A stretch of DNA of 64,000 nucleotides from Stutzerimonas stutzeri (GCF_024448715.1 NZ_JAMOHZ010000001.1:186001-250000), one strand, 5' to 3'; positions 9,787-18,937 are shown, numbered from the stretch's first letter. Made by a program: numbers and translations. The notes: generated by a model from the letters alone, not told the origin.

Positions 9787-10754
9787 GGCGCAACCACCAC
9801 ACCCCAGGGATAGCGGCCGACCTTGATCGACTTGACCACCTTGAGCGTACCCACGTCGATGACCGAGACGTCGCCGCTCACGCCATTGGTCGTCAGCAGT
9901 CGGCTCTCGTCGAGGTTGAATGCCATGTGCCAGACACGCCGGCCAACCAGCAGGTAATCGAGCACCTCGTAGGTTTTCGCATCGACAACAGCAATGTGGT
10001 TAGCGGGGCCGAGAGCGACGAAGGCGTATTTGCCGTCTGAGCTGAGCTTGATGCCCACCGGCTGAACCTTGTCTCGGTGCACGCCCTTGATCTGAAAATC
10101 CAGCGTCTTGAGGATCTGCCGCTGCTCGACGTCGACCACGCTGACCGTGCCGCCGATTTCCGAGGACGCCCAGAGCACCTTGCTGTCCTTACTGAATTCG
10201 ACATGGCGCGGGCGTTGGTCGACCAGCGTGTTGTCCACCAGCGCATTCGTGGACGTGTCGATCCAGTGCAGCATGTTGGTGGTTTCACTTGTGTTTACCG
10301 CCCATCTGCCGTCCGGGCTCACGGCCATGCCCTCGGGCTCGACGCCTACGTCGATCTGCGCCAACACTTCTTCATTATCGACGTCGACCACGGTGACCAG
10401 GGCATCGTCCTCGTTGGAGATGTACAGCCATTTATTGTTCGGGTGCAGCGCGAACTGCTCAGGGTCGGCCCCGGATGGCAGTTGCTTGATGATTCGGCGT
10501 GTCGCCAGGTCCATGACCTGAACCGTGTCCGAGTCGCTGGCGCAGATGTACAACAGCTTGTTGTCGTGGGACAGCGTCAGGCCGCGCGGTCGCTGACCGA
10601 CTTCAAGCGTCTCGACCGTTTCCAGGCTGTTTAGGTCGATCACGCTGATGGTGTCGTCCTTTTCATTGGAGACGTACGCGGTGGCGGCCAACGCGGAAAC
10701 GCTCACGCAAGTCAAACCACAGGAGATGGCGGCGGCAAGAAGTGTTCTGGGCAT
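9783..10754 (-). CDS. Periplasmic YVTN beta-propeller protein of the PQQ ABC system
   Basis: The protein has 323 residues and a signal peptide (ending SVSALAA-TAYVSNEKD). About seven repeats of the YVTN/NHL type follow, such as AYVSNEKDDTISVIDLNSLE, LYICASDSDTVQVMDLATR and LYISNEDDALVTVVDVDNE, forming a single beta-propeller. It matches the repeat protein that always accompanies the PQQ-linked ABC transporter. It has no PQQ-binding tryptophan docking motifs, so it is probably a scaffold or binding component rather than an enzyme. Its function is unknown. Confidence 0.87.
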   Translation of the reverse strand: MPRTLLAAAISCGLTCVSVSALAATAYVSNEKDDTISVIDLNSLETVETLEVGQRPRGLTLSHDNKLLYICASDSDTVQVMDLATRRIIKQLPSGADPEQFALHPNNKWLYISNEDDALVTVVDVDNEEVLAQIDVGVEPEGMAVSPDGRWAVNTSETTNMLHWIDTSTNALVDNTLVDQRPRHVEFSKDSKVLWASSEIGGTVSVVDVEQRQILKTLDFQIKGVHRDKVQPVGIKLSSDGKYAFVALGPANHIAVVDAKTYEVLDYLLVGRRVWHMAFNLDESRLLTTNGVSGDVSVIDVGTLKVVKSIKVGRYPWGVVVAP

Positions 10755-10881
10755 TCTGAGGTTCTCTTGTTGTTGTGCAGGCTCGGTAACGCTATTCAGC
10801 GCAATGCCAACTCGGCATATGCGTCAGCGGCGGCAACACCAAGCGCCGCGGACAGCACCGCTGTGAGGCGGCGGACGGTGA

Positions 10882-12075
10882 TCACGATTTCGCCTCGCTC
10901 AGCCGGCATTCACTTTCCGGTCGGTCGAAGCCGAGCGTGTCCAGCTCGCTTGTGGGATGCAGGAAACCATCCTGCGGCGAGTTGGAAACCAGCCCGCGCG
11001 GATGCACCAGTGGAATCGGCTGACGCAGCTGGCCATTCCAGGGGCGGAAGGTGAGTTTGCGGCCCTTGAAGCCATCCACCGGCAGGGTGTCGCTCAACGA
11101 GACCTGACGAATAGCCTGCGGGTCGGTCACGCCGAGCTTGGTGATCGCGGTGGCCAGGCTGCGCACGCCAATCCAGGCGGCAAAGTCGCGGTCATTCATC
11201 CAGCGATTGGCGTGCGCTTCGAAACGCTTTTGCAGCTGCGCGGCACCATAGGTCTCGACCGTTTTGTGCCAGCCGGTCGGGATCAAGCCTTGCGTGCCGA
11301 CTACCGGACGCGGCAGCCAAGTGTGATAAGGCACGTACTCGCCAAAATCGCCGCGCTCATCCGCGACCACCACCACGTCGTAGTCGTCGGCTTGGGTGAA
11401 CAGCGGCATGTCCGCCTGGGCAGTGCGGCGCTGGTCGTTATCGAAGGACCAGGGCTTCTCTTCGATGATCTTGTGACCGAAGCGTTTGGCCGCGCGCCGC
11501 AGTGCCTCTGCATAGGCCTGATCCTCTGGCGTCGGGCCGCTGATCAAAAGCCAGCGGTTCCAGCGGCGTACAGCGAGAAACTGAGCCAAGGCATCAGCCA
11601 GCATGCTACGGCTCGGCAGGGTATGCAGCACGTTGGCGAGACAGCTCGTAGTGCGCAGTTCGTCGCTGGTGCTGCCCGCATTGATCAGCAGGCTGTCGGG
11701 CATTGCATTGGCGAGTTGGCTCAGGTTAACGGCCGGTGCGTTCACCACGAATAAACGAAAGCCGTCCCGATGCAGCTGACGTGCGTCTTCGAGGAGTTGT
11801 TCGGGGGTATCGCTGTTGATGGCCGTCAGTGTGTAGCTGTGCTTAAGAAAACGTCCGGTGGTGTTGCTGTCGATGATGGCCAACTCGGCGCCACGCTGCC
11901 CGGCATCGGTTGGCTCGGGAATCACGTTGGAGAGCAGCGGTCCCGGATCCGGGCGGTAACCCAGATACCCGATCCGCACCGACAACGTCTCGCCGGATGC
12001 CGGCGCAGCGGTGGCAACAAGCGGGGCGCAGGCGAGGGCGATGAGGTAGCCGGCTCGTTGTACGAAATGGCGCAT
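10882..12075 (-). CDS. PQQ-alcohol-system ABC substrate-binding protein
   Basis: This 397-residue protein has a signal peptide (LIALACAPLVATAAPASGE) and the periplasmic-binding fold of the branched-chain amino-acid receptor type (IGYLGYRPDPGPL, GAELAIIDSN, DYDVVVVADERGDFGEY). It is the first gene of the minus-strand operon, 127 bases before the beta-propeller gene. Related proteins are found only with PQQ alcohol dehydrogenase loci. An ABC-2 exporter-type permease paired with a binding protein is unusual, and the ligand is not known. Confidence 0.85.
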   Translation of the reverse strand: MRHFVQRAGYLIALACAPLVATAAPASGETLSVRIGYLGYRPDPGPLLSNVIPEPTDAGQRGAELAIIDSNTTGRFLKHSYTLTAINSDTPEQLLEDARQLHRDGFRLFVVNAPAVNLSQLANAMPDSLLINAGSTSDELRTTSCLANVLHTLPSRSMLADALAQFLAVRRWNRWLLISGPTPEDQAYAEALRRAAKRFGHKIIEEKPWSFDNDQRRTAQADMPLFTQADDYDVVVVADERGDFGEYVPYHTWLPRPVVGTQGLIPTGWHKTVETYGAAQLQKRFEAHANRWMNDRDFAAWIGVRSLATAITKLGVTDPQAIRQVSLSDTLPVDGFKGRKLTFRPWNGQLRQPIPLVHPRGLVSNSPQDGFLHPTSELDTLGFDRPESECRLSEAKS

Positions 12076-12153
12076 GGGCAGCTCCTATGGCGTTGCGGCC
12101 AGCATAGGAACCATGGCGGGGTGGGAAAATATGCAGAAAGTACCAGTCGCTGT

Positions 12154-12167
12154 GTACCAAGGTAGTA
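12154..12167. promoter_or_regulatory. Possible operator between the PQQ-ABC operon and the cupredoxin gene
   Basis: GTACCAAGGTAGTA contains TACC-AA-GGTA, a near palindrome. It lies in the divergent promoter region, 79 bases before the operon start at 12075 and 63 before the ATG at 12230. It shares CTACC/ACCAAGG with boxes before other ped genes. Function is inferred only from recurrence. Confidence 0.35.
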
Positions 12168-12229
12168 AACAAGCGTCCCGCGGCTGCTCATAGGATAGGC
12201 CCACCGATAACAATAACGAGCAGACTCCT

Positions 12230-12667
12230 ATGCCTCCATTCAAAGCCCTGGCGCTCAATTTGCTATTCATCGGCAGCCTGATCGGTTTCGATCATGCTCA
12301 CGCGACGGGTGATTTGACGTTGCGCACTCAGTCGCTGCCTGACCTCAAGTTCGGCTCCGAGGAGACCGATTACGCGGTCTCGCAGAAGGAATATCAGCTG
12401 GAAACCGGCGTTGCCTATCAGCTCAAGGTCATCGCCGACGGGCAGAAGGAGTGCGCGTTCCAGGCGCCGGAGTTCGCCAAGTCGATTTTCCTGCGAAAAG
12501 TCGAGGCCGGTGGCGTAGAAATCAAGGCGATCACGCTGGTCGAGCTGGAGTTCGAAGAGGCAGGCGAGGCGGAGATCTTCTTCTTGCCGGTCAAGCCGGG
12601 CACCTACCCGTTCTACTGTAAGGGCCTGCAGAACAAAGGGATGGAAGGCCGGTTCGTGGTGAAGTGA
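12230..12667 (+). CDS. Secreted cupredoxin-like protein with degenerate copper site
   Basis: The protein has 145 residues, with a signal peptide ending near HAHA-TGDL. The mature part has the beta-sandwich pattern of small cupredoxins and the C-terminal strand-loop-strand YPFYCKGLQNKGMEGRFVV. In type I copper proteins this loop carries Cys, His and Met. Here Cys130 and Met138 are present but no histidine lies between them, and I see no clear N-terminal histidine ligand. It may bind copper differently or act as a structural partner. The gene sits between the PQQ-ABC operon and the PedS2/PedR2-type pair, ending 58 bases before the kinase. A periplasmic electron-transfer role is inference. Confidence 0.7.
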   Translation: MPPFKALALNLLFIGSLIGFDHAHATGDLTLRTQSLPDLKFGSEETDYAVSQKEYQLETGVAYQLKVIADGQKECAFQAPEFAKSIFLRKVEAGGVEIKAITLVELEFEEAGEAEIFFLPVKPGTYPFYCKGLQNKGMEGRFVVK

Positions 12668-12725
12668 CGCGCTCGCCGTGAATCCAGGCCTGCACCGCGG
12701 TCCCACGACACCGGAAGCTCCATGT

Positions 12726-13991
12726 ATGTCCGCTCTTTGGCGAATCAATCTGCTGGTCACGCTATTCTTCGTTCTGGTGGCAACCGTCTGCCTGGCGGCG
12801 CTGTTGCGTCAGGCCAGCCATGATGTGCAGCGTGAGCTCGATGCCGCGGCCGCCGTCGTCGAATACTTGAGTGAGATGGCTGAGCGCGATCCCGAATCGT
12901 TGCGGCCAGGACTCACCGATAGCCTGCGGCATATTCGCGTGCGCTGGCTGACGGCCGAAGAATCAACAGAGCATGGTGCGGCTCAGACGTTCAACGACTG
13001 GCTCGGCGCCTGGCTGTATCCCGCCGAGCTGGCGCCGGCCACCGAGCGGCTTTTAGCCGATGGCAAGCGCCTGCGGATCAGCGTCGATCCGCGCGACGAG
13101 GTTGAAGAGGTACGGGATTCGCTGTTGCAGCTGCTGACGCTGTTCGCCCTGGCGCTGTTGCTCAGCCTGCTGGCGATCCGCTGGGCGTTGCGCCCGGGCA
13201 TGCGTGTGCTGACCGAATTGCTCGGCGCACTGGTCCGCATTGCCGAAGGCCGGCTCGATACCCGACTGTCGTCGCACCGCCTGCCCGAGGCGCGTCGATT
13301 GACCGAGCGCTTCAATCGCATGGCTGCAGCCCTCGAGCAGGCGCGGGGCGATAACGATCAGCTCACTCAGGCGTTGATTGCCTTGCAGGAGCGCGAACGC
13401 ACCCAGCTGGCTCAGGCCCTGCACGATGACCTCGGCCAGTACGTTGCCGGCATTCGTGCTCGGGCTTGTCTTCTGCGTATACAAGCCGACAAGCCGGACG
13501 CCGTACGTGAAACTGCCCGTCATCTTGAGCAGCACAGCCTCGATCTGCAGAACGGCTTTCGCACTCTGGTGCGCGATCTCTATCCGGTGATGCTCGATCA
13601 CCTTTCGCTGGAGAAGGCCATCGAGCAACTTGTCCAGCAGTGGCAGGGCTCGCTGGGAATCGAGTGTCGGCTCCAGCTTCGCGGACCAATTCCAGCCTTG
13701 TCCGTACAGAACAAGCTTCATCTCTATCGGCTTGTGCAGGAGGCGCTGACCAATGTGGCTCGCCATGCGCAGGCAAGCTGCGTGCAACTGCACCTGCGCG
13801 GAAGCACTGATGCTCTTCGTCTGCTGCTTCGTGATAACGGCCATGGTCAGCCGCCAGCTCAGGCAGGCGTCGGTCTGCGTTCTATGCGTGAGCGTGCCCA
13901 TTGCCTCGGCGCGCAGTTGCTCTTCCGGCACCGCCCTGGCAGCGGGTGGGCGCTTTATCTCGATCTGCCACTCAACGGGGCATCATCATGA
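12726..13991 (+). CDS. pedS2: Membrane sensor histidine kinase, PedS2 type
   Basis: I chose the ATG at 12726 (MSALWRINLLVTLFF, preceded by GGAAG), giving 421 residues; the frame opens earlier at 12678. A first membrane helix (LLVTLFFVLVATVCLAALL) and a second (LLTLFALALLLSLLAIRWAL) bracket a periplasmic domain of about 100 residues. A HAMP segment follows, then a HisKA_3 dimerisation domain with His233 in LAQALHDDLGQYVAGIRA, then an ATPase domain (EALTNVARHAQA, GVGLRSMRERA). The orthologous pair in P. putida KT2440 senses lanthanides and switches between PedE and PedH. The presence of both dehydrogenase types here supports that role. It overlaps the regulator gene by four bases. Confidence 0.88.
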   Translation: MSALWRINLLVTLFFVLVATVCLAALLRQASHDVQRELDAAAAVVEYLSEMAERDPESLRPGLTDSLRHIRVRWLTAEESTEHGAAQTFNDWLGAWLYPAELAPATERLLADGKRLRISVDPRDEVEEVRDSLLQLLTLFALALLLSLLAIRWALRPGMRVLTELLGALVRIAEGRLDTRLSSHRLPEARRLTERFNRMAAALEQARGDNDQLTQALIALQERERTQLAQALHDDLGQYVAGIRARACLLRIQADKPDAVRETARHLEQHSLDLQNGFRTLVRDLYPVMLDHLSLEKAIEQLVQQWQGSLGIECRLQLRGPIPALSVQNKLHLYRLVQEALTNVARHAQASCVQLHLRGSTDALRLLLRDNGHGQPPAQAGVGLRSMRERAHCLGAQLLFRHRPGSGWALYLDLPLNGASS

Positions 13992-14647
13992 AAATCCTGC
14001 TGGTGGATGACCATGCGGTGGTTCGGCAGGGCTATGCCAGCCTGCTCACAGCCTTGATGCCCGAGGTGACGGTGGTCGAGGCGGCGAGTGGCGAGCTGGC
14101 GCTGCAACGGGTGCAGGAGAATATCCCCAGCCTCGTTGTGCTTGACCTGAGCCTACCTGGGATCAGCGGACTAGAAACGTGCCGGCGGCTACGCCAGCGC
14201 CTGCCGCTGCTGCCGGTGTTGATTTTCAGCATGCACGATGAGCTGGCGCTGGTCCGCCAGGCGCTTGATGCCGGCGCATCCGGCTATCTGACCAAGCGCT
14301 GTGCGCCGGATGTACTGGTCGAAGCAGTGCGCAAGGTGCTTGCCGGACAACCATTCATCGAGCAACCCTTGGCTACCGAGTTGGCCTGTCAGCGGCGTTC
14401 GACGACCCCTATGAAAGGACGTTTGGCTGACATGACGCCGCGCGAGATGGAGATATTCCTCATGCTCGCCCGTGGTATCGGCAACCGCGAGATTGCCGAG
14501 CGTCTCTGCATCAGCAGCAAGACCGTCTCCAACCACATGGCACTGCTCAAGAGCAAGCTGGCGGTCAGCTCCCAGGCGGAGCTGGTGCATCTGGCCATAG
14601 ATCAGGGATTGCTACGCGTCGGCGATCGCACGCTCTGCGAGGCTTGA
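13988..14647 (+). CDS. pedR2: LuxR-family response regulator, PedR2 type
   Basis: The start is the ATG at 13988 (MKILLVDDHAVVRQG), overlapping the kinase stop; the frame opens earlier at 13901 but that part reads as kinase sequence in another frame. The protein has 219 residues. The receiver has Asp53 (VVLDLSLPGISG) and the conserved Lys in YLTKRCAPDVLVEA. The LuxR HTH reads MTPREMEIFLMLARGIGNRE then IAERLCISSKTVSNHMALLK. In P. putida the orthologue represses pedH and activates pedE according to lanthanide availability. Here it would serve the 16291-22044 gene pair. Confidence 0.88.
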   Translation: MKILLVDDHAVVRQGYASLLTALMPEVTVVEAASGELALQRVQENIPSLVVLDLSLPGISGLETCRRLRQRLPLLPVLIFSMHDELALVRQALDAGASGYLTKRCAPDVLVEAVRKVLAGQPFIEQPLATELACQRRSTTPMKGRLADMTPREMEIFLMLARGIGNREIAERLCISSKTVSNHMALLKSKLAVSSQAELVHLAIDQGLLRVGDRTLCEA

Positions 14648-14756
14648 AGGGCGAGAAGACCGGTCGGTCGAGCGATCCGTTATTGCATGGCCGGGCGGTT
14701 AGCCTACTGGCTCCCTTTGCTGACGGATGCCAAGGCTATCAGGCCGCAACGCCTTC

Positions 14757-15398
14757 TCAGCGCTGCTTTCCAGATGCTGAGGTCGTCCGATCCAGTAGTG
14801 ACGTGTGCGACTGGGCATCCAGCGCGAGAAATACCATCAGTGCGGCATAGGCATCGTTGGCGGCATAACGCTGCTGCGCTTCGGTCAGATTTTTATTCGC
14901 CCAGTTGGAGGTCGACACGCTGCGCGACTTGCCAATACCGGCGCCCAGCACCGCCGCCACTGCACCGCGAAGCCCGACCTGACCCTTCTTGCCGTGGTAT
15001 TTCAAAGCCGACCCCAAATCGACGCTGTGCCGCAATTCGATTCCCAACCGGGTGCGTAGACGGCTGCGATCGGACGCCAGACCGAATCCGACTTTCAATA
15101 CTTGGTCCGTCTCCAGCACCCGCTTGGCGGCCTCGGCGCAACCGGGCGTTCCGACCTGAAACAGGTAGGCCCTTTCCGACGTTGCGAACTGAATGAGGTG
15201 TGGCCCGCTGGAGACTTCCCCGACCTTGAAGGTGGGTTTGGATTCGGTATCGAAGCCGATCTGAGCGAAGTCCAGGATGTCGTCGACGGCCTGAGAGAAT
15301 TCCGCAGGCGTCGAGGGCGTGAGAATACGGTCGAGCGCGAGGCCGTCGAAGCGGGGCAGGCTATCGAGGGCGGTCAGCTGGGGGATACGAATGATGAT
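14757..15398 (-). CDS. DEDDy-type 3'-5' exonuclease, no canonical start codon
   Basis: This 213-residue frame has the exonuclease signatures of the RNase D/WRN group: IGFDTESKPTFKVG (acidic pair D-x-E), VGFGLASDRSRLRTRLG and RYAANDAYAALMVFLAL (Y-x3-D). The N-terminus reads IIIRIPQLTALDSLPRFDGL with a TGA five codons upstream and no ATG, GTG or TTG in frame before it. A GGAGG sequence stands 4, 7 or 10 bases before the successive codons ATC, ATC and ATT, so translation could start at a rare ATC or ATT codon. The first canonical codon is a GTG at 15119, which would remove the D-x-E motif. It is either a gene with a rare start or a start-lost gene. Confidence 0.7.
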   Translation of the reverse strand: MIIRIPQLTALDSLPRFDGLALDRILTPSTPAEFSQAVDDILDFAQIGFDTESKPTFKVGEVSSGPHLIQFATSERAYLFQVGTPGCAEAAKRVLETDQVLKVGFGLASDRSRLRTRLGIELRHSVDLGSALKYHGKKGQVGLRGAVAAVLGAGIGKSRSVSTSNWANKNLTEAQQRYAANDAYAALMVFLALDAQSHTSLLDRTTSASGKQR

Positions 15399-15498
15399 AG
15401 GGCCTCCACTTCAAGCCGCTGTAGCTTCGGTCCTGGGAAACGGAGCGCGTATCCCTTATTAAAGCGCATGGCGCTCCGGTTCGATGCATCCGCCGGTA

Positions 15499-16146
15499 TT
15501 ACTTCTCCCAGTCCACCGGGCAACCGAGACAACCGTCCATATAGGTGCCTTGAAAGGTTGCATAGTGTCGGCGCGCGCCAGTCAGGGTCGCGTTCGCGAG
15601 GTTGGCGTCGTTGAGCTTGCCTTCCTGCAGATTGGCATCGGTCAGATTCGCATGGTCGAGGTCGGCCTTGCTTAGCCAGGTCATTTCCAGATTGGCCGCG
15701 GTGAGGTTGGCGCCATGCATCTTCGCACCGCTCAAACGAGCGAATTCAAGATTGGCCGCGCTCAGGTTGGCTCCATTGAATCGCGCGGCCTGAGCGAACA
15801 GCCCCCACCCTTGAATCGCCACCAGCTGCGCATCGGTGAAGTTCGCCAGGCGCAGGTTGGCTTGTTGCAAACTGGCGCGGGTGAGGGTAGCGCCGGTCAG
15901 GTTGGCTTGCTCCAGATTGGCCAAATCGAGATTGGCGTGCCTCAGATTGGCTCCGGTGAGGTCGGCACCGGCTAAATCCATCTTGCGCATGTCCTGGTTG
16001 CTCAGATCGGCGCGGCGAAGATCGGCGTTGACGCATTTGCTTTCCGGCTGGATGACACAGCCATTGATGGTTGGCGGTTGATCATCGGCCGATAACGCCG
16101 CGCTGAAGAGCACCGCGATGGAGAGTAGATAACGGGACAGGTTCAT
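15499..16146 (-). CDS. Secreted pentapeptide-repeat protein
   Basis: I chose the ATG at 16146 because it begins a clean signal peptide (MNLSRYLLSIAVLFSAALSA); the frame continues to 16218. The mature part of the 215 residues contains roughly 25 tandem A(D/N)LXX pentapeptides (ADLSNQDMRKMDLAGADLTG and onward), which fold into a right-handed beta-helix. It ends in GCLGCPVDWEK with a CxxC pair. An orthologue occupies the same place next to pedE in P. putida. No enzymatic motif is visible; a role in assembly or stability of the periplasmic dehydrogenase system is a guess. Confidence 0.85.
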   Translation of the reverse strand: MNLSRYLLSIAVLFSAALSADDQPPTINGCVIQPESKCVNADLRRADLSNQDMRKMDLAGADLTGANLRHANLDLANLEQANLTGATLTRASLQQANLRLANFTDAQLVAIQGWGLFAQAARFNGANLSAANLEFARLSGAKMHGANLTAANLEMTWLSKADLDHANLTDANLQEGKLNDANLANATLTGARRHYATFQGTYMDGCLGCPVDWEK

Positions 16147-16290
16147 GGTGGTTCCCTGGTCAAGAGCAGCGGAAAGGAGTAATCGGAGTAGGTGACTGTC
16201 GGGCCGGGAGAGCGCCAACTCTAACGGCCCGCCAGTTCTTTACATTCATGGCTGCACGGCTGTGCCCGATCATCGAGCACAGCCGGCGTC

Positions 16291-18150
16291 TCATCGTTTG
16301 GCGGTCTGCTTGTCCCAAGCAGGAATTTTGAAGACCCAGAACGAGCCGCCTTGGGCGACCGGCTTGGTCAGCACAGCCATGTCGCCGCCCCACAGCGGCA
16401 CGGCGCCGCCATAACCAACGGTTACGCCAATGAACTGCTCGCCGTCTTGTTCCCAAGTGATCGGCGGCGCGATGATTCCGCTGCCGGTCTGGAACTTCCA
16501 CAGCTCCTCGCCGGTTTTGGCGTTGAACGCCTTCAGGTAACCGTCACCGGTTCCGGTGAACACCAGGTTGCCCTTGGTAGCGAGCACGCCGGCCCAAAGT
16601 GGCAGCGGTTCCTTGTGCTCCCACGCGACCTTGCCGGTGGTTGGGTCCATGGCGCGCAAAATCCCGACGTGATCATCGAACATGCGCTTGATGCGGAAAC
16701 CTTGACCGAGGTAGGCGTTGCCTTTCTTGTAGCTGACCTCCTCGGTCCAGTAGTCCTCTTTCCAATGGTTGGCGGGTACGTAGAACAGGCCGGTGTCCTG
16801 GCTGTAAGCCATGGGGTTCCAGTTCTTGCCGCCGAGGAAGGGCGGCGAGACTTCCACCGACTTGCCGTGCGCTTCACCGGGCTCGGGTTTCGGCGGGCGC
16901 TGACCTTCGTTTTCCACCGGTCGGCCGGTCTTCAGGTCGATATGGCTGGCCCAGGTGATGTTGTCGACGAATGGAAAGGCATTCTGCAGCTTGCCGTCTT
17001 GCCGATTAACGACATAGAAGAAGCCGTTGCGGTCGGCGTGGGCCGTGGCTTTGACGGTCTTGCCGTCTTTGTTCTTGTAGTCGAACAGGACCAGCTCGTT
17101 GTTGCCGGAGAAGTCCCAGGCATCGTTCGGCGTGTGCTGATAGAACCACTTCACTTCGCCCGTGGTGGCATCGACGCCGACCTGTCCGGACGTGTAAAGG
17201 CTGTCGTAATCCTTCGGATCGCCACCTTCAGCGGTGCGCGCCCAGCCGTTCCAAGGTGCCGGATTGCCTGCGCCGACGATGATAGTGTTGGTTTCGGCAT
17301 CGAAACTCGCGCTCTGCCATGGAGCGCCGCCGCCCTGGCTCCAAGCCTCTTTTTTGCCGGTGGGTGAGTTCGGATCATCCGGCCAGGACGGCGCGTTGAT
17401 GTCGCCGGTCGGCGTGCTGTCCTTGCCATTCAGCCGGCCTACGTGACCTTCGACGAAGGGACGCATCCAGACTTCTTCACCCGTGTCCGGATCGCGCGCA
17501 AACAACTTGCCGACAATGCCGAACTCGTCGCCGGAGCTGCCGTGAATCAGCAGGACCTTGCCGCTCTTCTGATCCTTGATCAGGGTGGGCGCGCCGGTCA
17601 TCGTGTAACCCGCACCATGTTCGCCGAACTTCTTTTTCCAGACGACTTTGCCGGTGTCCTTGTTCAGCGCCACCACCTGGGCGTCGAGGGTGCCGAAGTA
17701 GATCTTGTCGCCGTATATAGCAGCGCCGCGGTTGACCACGTCGCAGCAAGGGCGGATGTCGTCCGGCAGACGGTGAGCGTAGCTCCAGAGACGTTTGCCG
17801 GTCCGCGAGTCGAGCGCGAACACTCGCGAGTAGGATCCGGTCACGTAGATAACACCGTCGTGGACGATTGCCTGGGACTCCTGGCCTCGTTGTTTCTCGT
17901 CGCCAAAGGAAAAGGACCAGGCAGGGGTCAGCTTGAAGACGTTTTCATCGTTCACCTGGGCCAACGGGCTCCAGCGCTGAGCGTTGGTTCCCAGGCCGTA
18001 CTGCAACACGTTTTCGGTCGAAAGATGATCGTTGGCGATGTCGTCCCAAGTGACGTTCGCAGCGCTTGAAAAGCCGCTTAATGAGAGGCCGCCAGCGAGC
18101 ACGGCGATGGCGAGAGGGCGTTTGCTGCCCAGGGGTGATCTTGTTGTCAT
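16291..18150 (-). CDS. pedE: PQQ-dependent ethanol dehydrogenase, calcium type
   Basis: This 619-residue quinoprotein has a signal peptide (IAVLAGGLSLSGFSSAA). It shows the family marks: [19 protein letters not shown] tryptophan-docking repeats and the vicinal cysteines of the PQQ disulfide ring (RPCCDVVNRG). Catalytic Asp346 lies in AWDFSGNNEL. The residue two after it is Ser348, as in calcium enzymes (ExaA/PedE); lanthanide enzymes have Asp there. It oxidises primary alcohols in the periplasm and passes electrons to the cytochrome c550 encoded divergently at 18495. No haem-binding domain is present. It carries no CTACCAA box at the distance seen for pedF, pedH and pedI, so it may be controlled differently. 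Confidence 0.95.
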   Translation of the reverse strand: MTTRSPLGSKRPLAIAVLAGGLSLSGFSSAANVTWDDIANDHLSTENVLQYGLGTNAQRWSPLAQVNDENVFKLTPAWSFSFGDEKQRGQESQAIVHDGVIYVTGSYSRVFALDSRTGKRLWSYAHRLPDDIRPCCDVVNRGAAIYGDKIYFGTLDAQVVALNKDTGKVVWKKKFGEHGAGYTMTGAPTLIKDQKSGKVLLIHGSSGDEFGIVGKLFARDPDTGEEVWMRPFVEGHVGRLNGKDSTPTGDINAPSWPDDPNSPTGKKEAWSQGGGAPWQSASFDAETNTIIVGAGNPAPWNGWARTAEGGDPKDYDSLYTSGQVGVDATTGEVKWFYQHTPNDAWDFSGNNELVLFDYKNKDGKTVKATAHADRNGFFYVVNRQDGKLQNAFPFVDNITWASHIDLKTGRPVENEGQRPPKPEPGEAHGKSVEVSPPFLGGKNWNPMAYSQDTGLFYVPANHWKEDYWTEEVSYKKGNAYLGQGFRIKRMFDDHVGILRAMDPTTGKVAWEHKEPLPLWAGVLATKGNLVFTGTGDGYLKAFNAKTGEELWKFQTGSGIIAPPITWEQDGEQFIGVTVGYGGAVPLWGGDMAVLTKPVAQGGSFWVFKIPAWDKQTAKR

Positions 18151-18494
18151 GGTTGGTTTCCCTTGGTCGATTCGAACGAGGCCGGGCGCTATGCTCGCGC
18201 ACCAGTCAGCGGCGTGCGGCCAGCGGCCGGCCAGGCGATTCGATTATTGGGAGGGCGTCGCGGTGATCGATACGGAAAAGCTCCCGCTGATGCTGGGAAA
18301 ACTTCCCAGTCGGCCTGTGTTTTCGCCTTGCTACCTCGGTGCCTCGTAATAGCCGCACGAGGCCCTACTACCAAGGGAGGAGATGCAGACAACCAAAGCA
18401 GGATTCTGCCATCACAGCGCCACCGCCAAGATGACCGACATGCGCTCCGAACGGGGCTGCTTCGCTCAGGTACTCGAAAACAACGGTGGTAGTC
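18151..18494. promoter_or_regulatory. Divergent pedE/pedF promoter region
   Basis: This 344-base divergent region holds a box CTACTACCAAGGGAGG at 18365-18380, whose CTACC begins 127 bases before the cytochrome ATG. A second, imperfect inverted copy (CTACCTCGGTGCC) lies at 18331-18343, facing pedE. I see no gene in it. The boxes are candidate sites for ErbR or PedR2. Confidence 0.55.
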
Positions 18495-18932
18495 ATGAAT
18501 AACAAAACCTCATTGCGCGCTCTCTTCGCTGTCGGACTTTTCGGCTTTGCCGGGTTGGCGATGGCTCATGGCGACGTCACACCACAAAAAGTCGAGACCA
18601 AAGGGCTGGCCCCTTTAGGCGAAGAGTGGGTCGAAGAAAATCCCTATCGTGCGCCGAACGAAGACAACGCCAAAGCTATTGAAATCGGCGCCTCCGCATA
18701 CAATCAGAACTGCGCCCGCTGTCATGGCCTTGAGGCGATTTCTGGTGGTATAGCCCCGGACCTGCGCGACCTTGAAGCCAGCTACGACGGCGACGAGTGG
18801 TACAAGGAGCGAGTGATCAACGGTGCGGTTCGCGATGGTGCCGTCTACATGCCACGCATGGCCGATTACCTCAGCCAGGAAGCGCTCTGGGCGATCCGTA
18901 CTTACATCGAAAGCGAAGCTGCCAAACGGTGA
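18495..18932 (+). CDS. pedF: Cytochrome c550 of the alcohol oxidation chain
   Basis: The 145-residue secreted protein starts at the ATG at 18495 (MNNKTSLRALFAVG); a GTG nine bases earlier is less likely. A signal peptide ends near GLAMA-HGDV. One haem site, CARCH (Cys73, Cys76, His77), is followed by a candidate axial Met in YMPRMADYL. It is the electron acceptor of the quinoprotein alcohol dehydrogenase (ExaB/PedF). The binding-protein gene follows after five bases. Confidence 0.93.
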   Translation: MNNKTSLRALFAVGLFGFAGLAMAHGDVTPQKVETKGLAPLGEEWVEENPYRAPNEDNAKAIEIGASAYNQNCARCHGLEAISGGIAPDLRDLEASYDGDEWYKERVINGAVRDGAVYMPRMADYLSQEALWAIRTYIESEAAKR

Positions 18933-18937
18933 TTACC

